From: an uncultured Lachnospiraceae bacterium
Lineage (GTDB): Bacteria > Bacillota_A > Clostridia > Lachnospirales > Lachnospiraceae
Direction: 5' to 3'
Assembly: GCA_949957035.1 (NCBI GenBank)
Contig: CATLIP010000012.1
Location: 1 to 17,327 of the forward strand
Length of the DNA stretch: 17,327 nucleotides
Shown here: positions 1 through 6,304 of the stretch, one piece after another
How the letters are laid out: the number at the start of each line of letters is the position of its first letter
Numbering within the stretch: position 1 is the first letter of the stretch
The notes under the pieces: generated by a model
Told to the model about the DNA's origin: nothing
What the model saw: the letters and a program-made list of their open reading frames with translations, nothing else
Database searches by the model: none
Made by a program: the position numbers and the translations under genes

Positions 1-185
1 ATAGCGCAAGTCTTGCATTTGATACAGGATTTTACCTTTTTGCCGTCGATAGGGCAATGTCTGTCCTTTAAGGGGACGCCCGCCTCGAAAACGGCGATTT
101 TAAGCCGGCTGTCCTTCTGGGCCAGTTCATATGCCGAGAAGATTCCTCCGGGACCTGCCCCGACTATTATTACGTCATAATTCAT
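1..185 (-). CDS. FAD-dependent dehydrogenase, COG2509-like (N-terminal 61 residues, cut by window edge)
   Basis: Only the N-terminus lies in the window; the gene runs off the left edge. The protein opens with MNYDVIIVGAGPGG, the Rossmann GxGxxG dinucleotide-binding motif for the FAD ADP moiety, followed by an acidic residue at the end of the second strand (VFEAG). A Cys cluster follows (RHCP then CIKCKTC). This arrangement matches my memory of the uncharacterised FAD-dependent dehydrogenases of COG2509, where a CxxCxxC-type cluster precedes a Gly-rich segment. The enzyme is presumably cytosolic and its substrate is unknown. The start is supported by AGGAGG about 7 nt upstream and a consensus promoter beyond that. 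The flavoprotein call is secure; the exact family is less so because about 85 percent of the protein is missing. Confidence 0.8.
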   Translation of the reverse strand, partial: MNYDVIIVGAGPGGIFSAYELAQKDSRLKIAVFEAGVPLKDRHCPIDGKKVKSCIKCKTCA

Positions 186-206
186 AATAGATTCCTCCTT
201 TTGTTC

Positions 207-236
207 ATTATAATAGAATTTAAAAATAGATGTCAA
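207..236 (-). promoter_or_regulatory. Sigma-A promoter of the FAD dehydrogenase
   Basis: On the minus strand TTGACA (231-236) and TATAAT (207-212) are both perfect consensus hexamers with an 18-bp spacer. The AGGAGG ribosome binding site lies at about 194-199, just before the ATG at 185. The leader is very short, leaving no room for a riboswitch. Confidence 0.8.
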
Positions 237-261
237 TTAGATTATGGCCGTATATTTATGG

Positions 262-282
262 TCTATCCAATTACATGATAGA
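262..282. repeat. Inverted repeat TCTATC-N9-GATAGA in the divergent intergenic region
   Basis: TCTATC (262-267) and GATAGA (277-282) form a perfect 6-bp inverted repeat. It lies between the promoter of the leftward FAD gene and that of the rightward Panacea pair. Two copies of ATCATGAA (296-303 and 305-312), each containing the palindrome TCATGA, follow at a 9-bp period. Either could be a regulator site, but nothing ties them to a particular protein. The rest of 186-423 holds only promoters and the ribosome binding site. Confidence 0.3.
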
Positions 283-331
283 TATGGCTCTGAAAATCAT
301 GAATATCATGAACGTTTGTTTGGAATTGGGA

Positions 332-360
332 TAGACATTTTGAAAAAATTGTGTTAAGAT
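332..360 (+). promoter_or_regulatory. Promoter of the Panacea pair
   Basis: TAGACA (332-337), a 17-bp spacer and TAAGAT (355-360) make a good sigma-A-like promoter. Transcription would start near 367, giving a leader of about 57 nt before the ATG at 424. The GGGGGG run at 411-416 is the likely ribosome binding site, about 7 nt before the start. Confidence 0.55.
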
Positions 361-375
361 GGTACAAATAGCAAA

Positions 376-387
376 GTTATTCATAAC
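376..387. promoter_or_regulatory. Candidate operator just downstream of the Panacea promoter
   Basis: GTTAT (376-380) and ATAAC (383-387) form a compact palindrome separated by 2 nt, about 9 bp past the predicted transcription start. This is where an autorepressor of a toxin-antitoxin-like operon would block transcription. No DNA-binding domain is obvious in either protein of the pair, so a host regulator or no regulation at all are equally open. Confidence 0.3.
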
Positions 388-423
388 ATAATATAATCCA
401 TATATTACAAGGGGGGAATATGT

Positions 424-846
424 ATGCCATATAGAGCCATTGATATTGCAAAATATATTATCAGTAAATGTACTTTAGACCAGCATCCGATTTCCAATCT
501 CCAACTTCAGAAAATACTGTATTATGTTCAGAAGACATTTTTAGAGAAAGGGTTGGTTGCTTTTGAAGACGAGATTGAGGCATGGCAGTTCGGACCGGTT
601 GTCCCTGATGTGTACTATCAGTTTTGCGGGTTTGGCGCTATGTCAATTCGGATGAAATATCATATTTTGTTAAGCAGCCGGGACAGCCAATTGATCGATC
701 CCCTTGTGGAGCAGAAACGCAGTCTTAACCCCTGGGAGATGGTAGAAGATACACATATGAAGGGAAAAGCCTGGGATGCGATCTATCAGGAAGGGATAGG
801 GAATCATCGAGTGATTCCTAAGGAATTAATTCGAAAGAAGGGCTGA
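424..846 (+). CDS. Panacea / SocA-like domain protein (DUF4065), putative antitoxin
   Basis: A soluble 140-residue protein made almost entirely of a Panacea domain (DUF4065, related to SocA). Visible hallmarks are the N-terminal helix with AIDIAKYII, SNLQLQKILYYVQ at 24-36, EAWQFGPVVPDVYYQF at 52-67, PWEMVEDTH at 103-111, and a tail with W117, Y121 and VIPKELI. Panacea proteins are known as promiscuous antitoxins that neutralise many unrelated toxin domains encoded beside them, and some are proteolytic adaptors (SocA). There is no fused N-terminal DNA-binding domain, so this is the minimal form. The stop is only 4 nt before the next start, which indicates translational coupling. I infer that it restrains the downstream membrane protein. 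The family call is firm; the antitoxin role rests on family knowledge and gene order. Confidence 0.85.
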   Translation: MPYRAIDIAKYIISKCTLDQHPISNLQLQKILYYVQKTFLEKGLVAFEDEIEAWQFGPVVPDVYYQFCGFGAMSIRMKYHILLSSRDSQLIDPLVEQKRSLNPWEMVEDTHMKGKAWDAIYQEGIGNHRVIPKELIRKKG

Positions 847-850
847 TTTT

Positions 851-1756
851 ATGCAGATTCTGAATGAGCAGGAGAAGCGTGATTTATTACATCAGGTTCT
901 CTTGGAATTAAGCGAATCTCAAGATGCGCTGAAAGACCGGAGAAGACGAAAAGAATATTTTTTACGTCTGGAAGACATATATTATAATACTGACAGCGAC
1001 AATTTCAGGCATTTTTATTCGGATATATTTGCCTGCTTGTCATTAATAGATGCAGACAGCTCTCTGGGGAATCTGGATATTCTCGCACAAAATATGCAGG
1101 CAATAAAAGAAGGTTATGTTGCCATGAATCGGGACGATAATGGTAAGCAGATTGATATAAGTAAAGAGATTATTAAACTTTACGATCATACCAATTTAGA
1201 TATAAGTCGGATTAACTATACAAAACGTATGACAGGTGAGACAAAGTCTGAGCTTGAAAAGGCAAGATTGTTAATAAAGGATTTACAGGAACAGCTTTCC
1301 GAATCCGAAAAGGCGCGGAATGAGGCGACTGAGCATCTGAACGCCGAATCTGTGAAATTGAAAGAAGAGGTTCGAGATGGACAGAAAAAGATGCAGAATG
1401 AGTACATCACTATATTAGGAATTTTTGCTGCAATTGTCCTTGCTTTTACTGGCGGTATGACTTTTTCAAGTTCTGTACTTGAGAACATTGATAAAGGATC
1501 TGTGTATCGAATGCTTGCCATAGTCTTTGTCCTTGGCTTGATAATTTTTAATCTGATGTGGCTGCTCATTGATTTCCTGCGAGATATTAATGATAAGAGT
1601 ATACGCAAATGGTGGTGCATGCTTTTGGTAAATGCGTTATTGATTGGCGGTACAATATTTACTTTTGCAGCTTATCGTGCTCATTGGTTTGAGGATTCTG
1701 GTAATGTAGAATCTGGAAGTTCAGATATCATAATAGATAATACGGGACAACATTGA
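851..1756 (+). CDS. Coiled-coil, three-TM membrane protein, putative toxin/effector of the Panacea pair
   Basis: I do not recognise a named family. The 301 residues read in order as: a charged helical N-terminal domain (about 1-125) with no enzyme motif I can see; a coiled coil with heptad-like Leu/Glu/Lys spacing (about 130-183); TM1 (about 185-205, ITILGIFAAIVLAFTGGMTF); TM2 (about 218-241); a short charged loop; TM3 (about 254-275); and a polar, acidic C-terminal tail of about 25 residues. There is no signal peptide, so the large N-terminal part is probably cytoplasmic. GAAGGG before the ATG provides the ribosome binding site. The position directly after a Panacea gene, 4 nt away, is the classical toxin slot, and the layout (cytoplasmic sensor plus coiled coil plus membrane bundle) resembles membrane-damaging abortive-infection effectors. 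Base composition is AT-rich compared with the ABC transporter genes in the window. The toxin role is inference. Confidence 0.65.
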   Translation: MQILNEQEKRDLLHQVLLELSESQDALKDRRRRKEYFLRLEDIYYNTDSDNFRHFYSDIFACLSLIDADSSLGNLDILAQNMQAIKEGYVAMNRDDNGKQIDISKEIIKLYDHTNLDISRINYTKRMTGETKSELEKARLLIKDLQEQLSESEKARNEATEHLNAESVKLKEEVRDGQKKMQNEYITILGIFAAIVLAFTGGMTFSSSVLENIDKGSVYRMLAIVFVLGLIIFNLMWLLIDFLRDINDKSIRKWWCMLLVNALLIGGTIFTFAAYRAHWFEDSGNVESGSSDIIIDNTGQH

Positions 1757-1784
1757 CATTGAGATTAATGTTGTCCCTTTTGTT
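1744..1784 (+). terminator. Rho-independent terminator of the Panacea pair
   Basis: GGGACAACATT (1744-1754) pairs perfectly with AATGTTGTCCC (1767-1777) across a 12-nt loop, followed by TTTTGTT. The left arm includes the last codons and part of the stop codon of the membrane protein gene, so terminator and gene are interlocked. It may also serve the convergent MATE gene, whose stop is 10 bp away, though the tail in that direction is not T-rich. Confidence 0.8.
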
Positions 1785-1787
1785 ATC

Positions 1788-3128
1788 TTAAACTTGAGAC
1801 GCGCTGCTTCGGATGGACTGTAATCTATAATACAGGAATAACGCAAGCGTAAGCAGCAGGCACAACCCTTCAGACAGTGTAGATGCCCACCAGATACCGT
1901 TTCCGCCGAAGAAGGCCGTCAGAATCTTAAGGCTCAAGGCCACGAATACGAATCCCCTGCCGAGAGAGATTGCCATAGCTGATTTCGGATATTCAATGGC
2001 CGTGAAGAAACCGCCGATAATGATGTTAATGCCGCAGAGCAGGAAGGAGTAAGAGAATATATGAAAGACTCTTACGGATTCAAGGCGCAGCTTCGAAAGC
2101 TCCGGCGATATAAACAGGTTGACCAGAGGCGTTCCTATCATTCTTGATATGGCAAAGGCAGCGATGGAGAAGGCGGCGCCGAAGCCCAGTGCATATCTCA
2201 GAAGCAAATGGTACTGACAGGGAAGACGCTTGCCGTAATAGTAGCTGACTAAGGGCTGTATCCCTTGAGCAATGCCTGCCATGGACATGACGATAATGGT
2301 GCTGACATAGGTAACAATGGTATAGCTGACGATAAATTCTTCATTCAGGTATGTCAGAATTGCATGGTTGAATAGGAATATTACGATTCCGGCAGAAAAT
2401 TCTGTGATTCCGGAGGAAATTCCAATCTTTACGGTGCGTCGGCATAAGGACAGAGACGGGGTAAACCATACCAGCTTCATATGTGTCTTTTTGCTGCAAA
2501 AATGTGTCAGATACAGCAGAACCACAATCAACTGAGAAAGCCCTGTAGCAAATGCAGCGCCCCAGACTCCTTTGTGGAGAAGGATTACAAAGATATAGTC
2601 CAGGATACAGTTTAATACGGCTCCGGCAGTGACGATAACGGTGGCTTTCATAGGATAACCGTCGGTCTTAATCAGTACCTCCAGAGAATAGGAGCAGATA
2701 AAAAAGACGCTGAAGCAGGCAATGGTGGTAATGTAGGTTTTTACATATCCGGCAGTAAGCTCTGTTGCTCCAAGGAAAGCGGCAATCTCTTCGGATTTCC
2801 AAAGAACGAGGGCTGTGAGCAGCGCGGACACAAAGATTGTGGTGAGGACATTCTGTGTAAAGACCTCCTTTGCCTGCTGCTCCTTTTTTTCACCCAGCAG
2901 GATGGCAATGACTGTGGAGGAGCCTACGGCAAACATCAGGGCCACGGAGAAGAGCAGAGTAACGAAGGGCATGGCGATATTGACGCCGGACAGCGCTAGC
3001 TCAGACACTCCTCTTGCTACGAACAGACCGTCTATCATCGTATAGAGCGCATACACCCATTGGGCAATGAGAGACGGAATGATAAAACGAAAGAAATCAT
3101 GTTTCAGGGACTTCCCTTCTAACTTCAT
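1788..3128 (-). CDS. MATE family multidrug efflux transporter
   Basis: A 446-residue inner-membrane protein with about 12 hydrophobic segments in two related halves, the normal MATE length and layout. The N-terminus SLIAQWVYALYTMIDGLFVA with the following ALSGVNIAMP, and the second-half GIAQGIQPLVSYYYGK, are typical MATE signatures. MATE pumps exchange Na+ or H+ for cationic drugs; the substrate here cannot be read from sequence. The ATG is preceded by AGGAGG at about 3134-3139. It is divergent from a MerR-type regulator and shares one operator with it, which suggests drug-induced expression. No disruption is visible. Confidence 0.93.
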   Translation of the reverse strand: MKLEGKSLKHDFFRFIIPSLIAQWVYALYTMIDGLFVARGVSELALSGVNIAMPFVTLLFSVALMFAVGSSTVIAILLGEKKEQQAKEVFTQNVLTTIFVSALLTALVLWKSEEIAAFLGATELTAGYVKTYITTIACFSVFFICSYSLEVLIKTDGYPMKATVIVTAGAVLNCILDYIFVILLHKGVWGAAFATGLSQLIVVLLYLTHFCSKKTHMKLVWFTPSLSLCRRTVKIGISSGITEFSAGIVIFLFNHAILTYLNEEFIVSYTIVTYVSTIIVMSMAGIAQGIQPLVSYYYGKRLPCQYHLLLRYALGFGAAFSIAAFAISRMIGTPLVNLFISPELSKLRLESVRVFHIFSYSFLLCGINIIIGGFFTAIEYPKSAMAISLGRGFVFVALSLKILTAFFGGNGIWWASTLSEGLCLLLTLALFLYYRLQSIRSSASQV

Positions 3129-3167
3129 ATGTAAAACCTCCTGATATATAGAAATTTTTTCTGTGTT

Positions 3168-3196
3168 TTGACTATTTTAAACCTTAGTATTATACT
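3168..3196 (+). promoter_or_regulatory. Promoter of the merR-type gene, overlapped by the operator
   Basis: TTGACT (3168-3173), a 17-bp spacer and TATACT (3191-3196) form a near-consensus promoter. The -10 lies inside the palindrome at 3181-3201, so the regulator bound there should repress its own gene. Confidence 0.75.
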
Positions 3197-3204
3197 AAGG
3201 TCAA
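3174..3204 (-). promoter_or_regulatory. MerR-type promoter of the MATE gene (19-bp spacer)
   Basis: On the minus strand TTGACC (3199-3204) and TAAAAT (3174-3179) are separated by 19 bp, longer than the usual 17. The operator palindrome fills that spacer. This is the signature of MerR-activated promoters, where the regulator untwists the overlong spacer so RNA polymerase can read both hexamers. Confidence 0.8.
3181..3201. promoter_or_regulatory. Operator palindrome for the MerR-type regulator
   Basis: ACCTTAGTAT (3181-3190) and its exact reverse complement ATACTAAGGT (3192-3201) flank a single central base. A perfect 10-bp dyad placed between the hexamers of the pump promoter and over the -10 of the regulator promoter explains activation of one gene and autorepression of the other. 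Confidence 0.85.
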
Positions 3205-3220
3205 TAGGAGGGAGGATAAT

Positions 3221-4033
3221 ATGGAAAAATATTTTAAAATAGGCGAGATATCTAAAATGTACCATATCGGTGCGGATTCTCTTCGGTATTATGAGAAGAT
3301 TGGTATTCTGAATCCGAAGCGGGGGGAAAATCAATACCGCCTCTATCGTACAGAAGATATCTGGCGTCTGAATGTGATTCGTGAGCTAAGGGAACTGGGA
3401 TTTTCTATGGAGCAGATTGGAGTATACCTTAAGGACCATACCGTCAGTACTACCAGGATGCTGCTTTTGGATGAGCTGCGTATCATCCAAAAGAAGAAGG
3501 ATGAGCTGAGCCGTCTCCAAAGGAATGTCAAAGAGCGTGTCCGTATGCTGGCAGAGTGTGATGAAAAGGAGATGGGAAAGGTACAATTATGCCGTCTGCC
3601 AAAACGGTATTGTCATTATATAGAGGAAGGATACCATAGGGATGAAGAAATGGATGTTTTGATTAAGCAGCTTTTGAATAAAAGCCCAGAGACCTTGTAT
3701 ATTATAGGAAGTAATCGGATAGGCTCGGTTATTCCCAAAGAAAGTGCAGGGAGTAACCGATGCAGGGAGTATTCAGGGGTATTCATTATTGACCGGGAAG
3801 GAGATACCGTTATAGAAGGAGGGGACTATCTGACTCTCAGTTATCGGGGAGACTGTGAGCAGAACTACTATTTTTTACCCAAGCTTCTGGATTATGCCAG
3901 AGAAAATGGCTACCGGCCGGCGAGTGATGTGTATGAGATTCTGTGGGTGGACATTCATGTTTCGGAGAGGGTGGAGGAGCATATTACAGAGCTCCAGCTT
4001 CGTGTAGAGCGTAAAGATGGGCGCGAGGCATAA
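3221..4033 (+). CDS. MerR family multidrug-sensing regulator with GyrI-like effector domain
   Basis: A 270-residue transcription activator/repressor. The N-terminus FKIGEISKMYHIGADSLRYY is the MerR helix-turn-helix, followed by the wing NQYRLY and the second recognition region (WRLNVIRELRELGFSMEQI, about 48-66). A long charged helix at about 75-112 is the dimerising coiled coil. Residues 120-262 fit a GyrI/BmrR-like ligand-binding domain, ending in a stretch with EILWVDIHVSE where that fold typically carries a conserved acidic residue for cationic ligands. GGAGGGAGG lies just before the ATG. It is divergent from a MATE pump and a shared operator lies between them, so it probably senses a drug-like cation and activates the pump, as BmrR and BltR do for their transporters. 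The ligand is unknown. Confidence 0.9.
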   Translation: MEKYFKIGEISKMYHIGADSLRYYEKIGILNPKRGENQYRLYRTEDIWRLNVIRELRELGFSMEQIGVYLKDHTVSTTRMLLLDELRIIQKKKDELSRLQRNVKERVRMLAECDEKEMGKVQLCRLPKRYCHYIEEGYHRDEEMDVLIKQLLNKSPETLYIIGSNRIGSVIPKESAGSNRCREYSGVFIIDREGDTVIEGGDYLTLSYRGDCEQNYYFLPKLLDYARENGYRPASDVYEILWVDIHVSERVEEHITELQLRVERKDGREA

Positions 4034-4040
4034 AATATAG

Positions 4041-4069
4041 TTGTAAAAATCCTTTGCAAATGCTAGAAT
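4041..4069 (+). promoter_or_regulatory. Promoter of the YitT-family gene
   Basis: TTGTAA (4041-4046), a 17-bp spacer and TAGAAT (4064-4069). Because the -10 overlaps the in-frame ATG at 4068, that ATG would fall upstream of the transcript start. This argues for the ATG at 4128 as the true start of the gene. Confidence 0.5.
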
Positions 4070-4127
4070 GAACAAAGATTACGGATATTTCGGGGGATGC
4101 AAAAGAAAAGAGAGGAATAAGCGTGTC

Positions 4128-5015
4128 ATGTTGGAGAAAATGAATGTAAAAAAGAGGGAAAGTCTGACTCAGGGAGCGTATATTGTGATTGGCTGTCTGA
4201 CCTATGCGGTGGGCCTTAATATGCTGATTACGCCCCTTGACCTGTACAACGGAGGTTTTATGGGTATCGCACAGTTGATTCGTACATTTCTTGTCAGCGT
4301 GCTTCATTTTCAGATGCCGCCGGGGATGGACATTGCAGGCGCGATTTACTACATTTTGAATGTGCCCCTGTTTATTATGGGATATCGGGTGATGGGGAAA
4401 GGATTTTTGATGAAGTCCCTGTTTGGTACTACGGTTATCAGTATTTTTTTGGTGCTGGTTCCTGTGCCGGTTGAGCCGATTATCGAGGACTATTTGACAG
4501 CCTGTATTATTGGCGGGATTATTGCCGGAGCCGGAAGCGGCATGATTCTTCGGGGGCGGGGGACTGCAGGCGGCCCCGATATTATCGGCGTATGCTGCGC
4601 GAAGAAATATCGGAATATCAGCGTAGGGCAGGTTAATATTCTGCTGAATCTGGTGGTGTATGGAATCTGCCTCTTTATGTTCGATATTGAGATTGTAGTG
4701 TATTCCCTGATTTACGCGACGGTATTTGCGCTGACGGTTGATAAGGTACATATCCAGAATATCAATACCAGTGTGATGATATTTACCAAGAAGCTGGGAA
4801 TATCCAAGGCAATCATGGAACAGACAGGCCGGGGAGTGACCACCTGGGATGGAGAGGGAGCCTATACGCAGATGCGATCATACATTCTGTTTGTCATGGT
4901 GTCAAAATATGAAGTGAATCAGATTAAACATATTGTACACAGCATTGACCCTAATGCATTTATGATATTAACGGAAGGCTCTGCGGTAGTCGGGAATTTT
5001 GAAAAGAGACTGTAG
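4128..5015 (+). CDS. YitT family membrane protein (DUF161 + DUF2179)
   Basis: A 295-residue integral membrane protein from the chosen start. About five hydrophobic segments (YIVIGCLTYAVGLNMLITPL and following) form the YitT_membrane region with the typical LYNGGFMGIAQL and GTAGGPDIIG Gly-rich motifs. The last 80 or so residues form the soluble C-terminal domain (DUF2179, PII-like fold) ending in RSYILFVMVSKYEVNQIK and DPNAFMILTEGSAVVG. The molecular function of YitT proteins is not established. I chose the ATG at 4128 (AGAGG upstream) over the one at 4068 because the latter sits in the predicted -10 box; the ATG at 4140 after TTGGAG is also possible. It follows the merR-type gene but appears to have its own promoter. 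Confidence 0.88.
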   Translation: MLEKMNVKKRESLTQGAYIVIGCLTYAVGLNMLITPLDLYNGGFMGIAQLIRTFLVSVLHFQMPPGMDIAGAIYYILNVPLFIMGYRVMGKGFLMKSLFGTTVISIFLVLVPVPVEPIIEDYLTACIIGGIIAGAGSGMILRGRGTAGGPDIIGVCCAKKYRNISVGQVNILLNLVVYGICLFMFDIEIVVYSLIYATVFALTVDKVHIQNINTSVMIFTKKLGISKAIMEQTGRGVTTWDGEGAYTQMRSYILFVMVSKYEVNQIKHIVHSIDPNAFMILTEGSAVVGNFEKRL

Positions 5016-5025
5016 GGTAAGAGAA

Positions 5026-5061
5026 GGGATGTTCTGCGGCATAGCAGCTAAAGAGCATCCC
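5026..5061. terminator. Hairpin between convergent genes
   Basis: GGGATGTTCT (5026-5035) pairs with AGAGCATCCC (5052-5061) through 10 pairs including one G-U. It lies between the YitT stop at 5015 and the end of the leftward small gene at 5075. Neither side has a T-tract, so its strength as a terminator is doubtful. Confidence 0.45.
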
Positions 5062-5074
5062 GTATGTTCTGAGA

Positions 5075-5416
5075 TTAGCAATATTTTGGATAGTCCTCTT
5101 CAAAATGTTGGAATTGTGTTTTAAGTGAAGCGAGGGTTGAGTCTGAGAGACTGTCAATCAGAGCGCTCATATCTGCCTTCGTCTTTGCAGGATTACAGGG
5201 GACTTCCAAAGCAAAGTCACTGTATGCGCGAAGTTTATTGAAATAGACGGCGGTATCTGGTTCTTCGTGTCCGCTGCGGCACATATTATACATGGTGACG
5301 CAGTCGGCCGCATCTAATTCTGTACATTCCCGGCAAATCCATTTGCCAAGATAGTAATAGGCGGTTCCAAGCTGGTATAAGAAGCCTGGGGATTTTAATA
5401 ATTGTTCAGTTATCAT
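5075..5416 (-). CDS. Small hypothetical protein with Cys motifs
   Basis: A 113-residue soluble, acidic protein that I do not recognise. It has an aromatic helix (LYQLGTAYYYLGKWI), then a Cys-rich stretch with C28, C31, C39 and C46 (spacing CxxC-N7-C-N6-C) and a nearby His, a central NKLRAYSDFALEVP segment, and a C-terminal Cys. Such spacing could bind a metal, but there is no known zinc finger or rubredoxin pattern. A real gene is supported by GGAGGTG before the ATG and a clear promoter (TTGATT-17-TATAAT). It sits between the YwaF-like gene and YitT and has its own promoter, so context says little about its job. Confidence 0.7.
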   Translation of the reverse strand: MITEQLLKSPGFLYQLGTAYYYLGKWICRECTELDAADCVTMYNMCRSGHEEPDTAVYFNKLRAYSDFALEVPCNPAKTKADMSALIDSLSDSTLASLKTQFQHFEEDYPKYC

Positions 5417-5449
5417 ATGAGCACCTCCATTTTATTTCTCATTCATTTC

Positions 5450-5478
5450 ATTATACAAACCTTTTGAGGTAGAATCAA
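5450..5478 (-). promoter_or_regulatory. Promoter of the small Cys-containing gene
   Basis: On the minus strand TTGATT (5473-5478), a 17-bp spacer and TATAAT (5450-5455). The leader is about 27 nt long and contains GGAGGTG shortly before the ATG at 5416. Confidence 0.7.
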
Positions 5479-5500
5479 GCTTTGTGCTCCAAAACATTCT

Positions 5501-6145
5501 CTATTCTTTTACGGAAGGATTCACCAGGCTCCATGCAAAATGTATCAGCCCTGCTCCTGTTAGAATCGAAATAAGGTAGGAGGCAATACCTGCCGAATTT
5601 CCCAGAATCCTTGCAATATCCCGGAATACAATCTGCCCCATTCGGTAGTAGGGGCTGATATAGAACATATTAATTCTTCCGTATGGATGGAATATGAGGT
5701 TGAATAATGTTGCAAAAAGGCAGCAGGCCAAAAAGATGCTTGCACTCTTGACAAATCCTTTTTGGGAATAATCGGCTCTTCTTGTACATCCTGCGTAAAT
5801 GCCTATAATAATCAGCAGGATATGCCATGCAAATGAATGGATGGTAAGGGGAAAGTAGCTATAGTACATGCCTGTGGTATCAAAAAATGTAAAGACGCCT
5901 CCAAGTAGTCCGAAATCCATAAGAAATGTCAGCATCAGACTTTTCGCCTGTTCCGATGATATAAAGGGAAAGGAAAGGCAGAGGTACATCGGAATACTGC
6001 ACAACTGGAAAGGGAAGTACCACCAGTTATATGCTCCGTGGTTTACGATATAAGTAAGGCAGTATTGTTTCCAAAGCTCGCTTACAAACATCAGTATACC
6101 GCAGTAAAATAAGACTTTTTTATATTCTATGCTATGTTTTTTCAT
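5501..6145 (-). CDS. YwaF-like (TIGR02206-type) integral membrane protein
   Basis: A 214-residue protein with about six hydrophobic segments. Conserved-looking polar spots inside the membrane region are WYFPFQLCSIPMYL (about 42-55), a HSFAWHILLI segment near 103-112, and PYGRINMFYISP in the second half. Paired Gln/Cys and His-x-x-x-His residues within helices recall the YwaF/TMEM164-type family, of unknown function in bacteria. TMEM164, a distant relative in animals, has been described as a lipid acyltransferase, so a lipid role is conceivable but unproven here. AGGAGA precedes the ATG. The gene is divergent from the EamA transporter and is followed by an independently transcribed small gene. 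The membrane-protein call is certain; the family is moderately sure. Confidence 0.72.
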   Translation of the reverse strand: MKKHSIEYKKVLFYCGILMFVSELWKQYCLTYIVNHGAYNWWYFPFQLCSIPMYLCLSFPFISSEQAKSLMLTFLMDFGLLGGVFTFFDTTGMYYSYFPLTIHSFAWHILLIIIGIYAGCTRRADYSQKGFVKSASIFLACCLFATLFNLIFHPYGRINMFYISPYYRMGQIVFRDIARILGNSAGIASYLISILTGAGLIHFAWSLVNPSVKE

Positions 6146-6165
6146 GGGAATCTCCTATACCATTC

Positions 6166-6184
6166 CATATATTCGTCATATATG
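6166..6184. repeat. Inverted repeat CATATAT-N5-ATATATG
   Basis: Perfect 7-bp arms (6166-6172 and 6178-6184) around TCGTC, 20 bp upstream of the YwaF-like start codon. Position and symmetry fit an operator or an AT-rich promoter element for the leftward gene. No convincing -35 was found for that gene. Confidence 0.3.
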
Positions 6185-6200
6185 CCCATGACGGGCGGGG

Positions 6201-6230
6201 TGGACTTTGTCCAATAAGGTATGCTATAAT
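6201..6230 (+). promoter_or_regulatory. Promoter of the EamA transporter-dtd operon, with overlapping palindrome
   Basis: TATAAT at 6225-6230 is preceded by TGC, giving an extended -10 (TGNTATAAT). A weak -35, TGGACT (6201-6206), lies 18 bp upstream. The -35 is embedded in the perfect palindrome TGGAC-TTT-GTCCA (6201-6213), a possible repressor site. Confidence 0.5.
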
Positions 6231-6304
6231 GGTAAAGTATGTGTTAAGGGGCTGTCAAGGTCATCCATGCCAGGTCCTGTATTTTTGTGAGGTGGTGTGA
6301 GAGT

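Noticed and set aside
296..312. Two ATCATGAA copies as the start of a CRISPR or iteron array
   Set aside because: There are only two 8-bp units with a 9-bp period and no further copies; this is too little for an array or origin.
4068..4127. An upstream in-frame ATG for the YitT gene
   Set aside because: It overlaps the predicted -10 box TAGAAT and has no ribosome binding site; the extra residues are polar and not YitT-like.
3984..4751. A 255-residue open frame on the minus strand opposite the YitT gene
   Set aside because: It is antisense to a recognised membrane protein, is rich in His/Asn/Gln as typical for reverse-strand shadows, and has no good ribosome binding site or homology.
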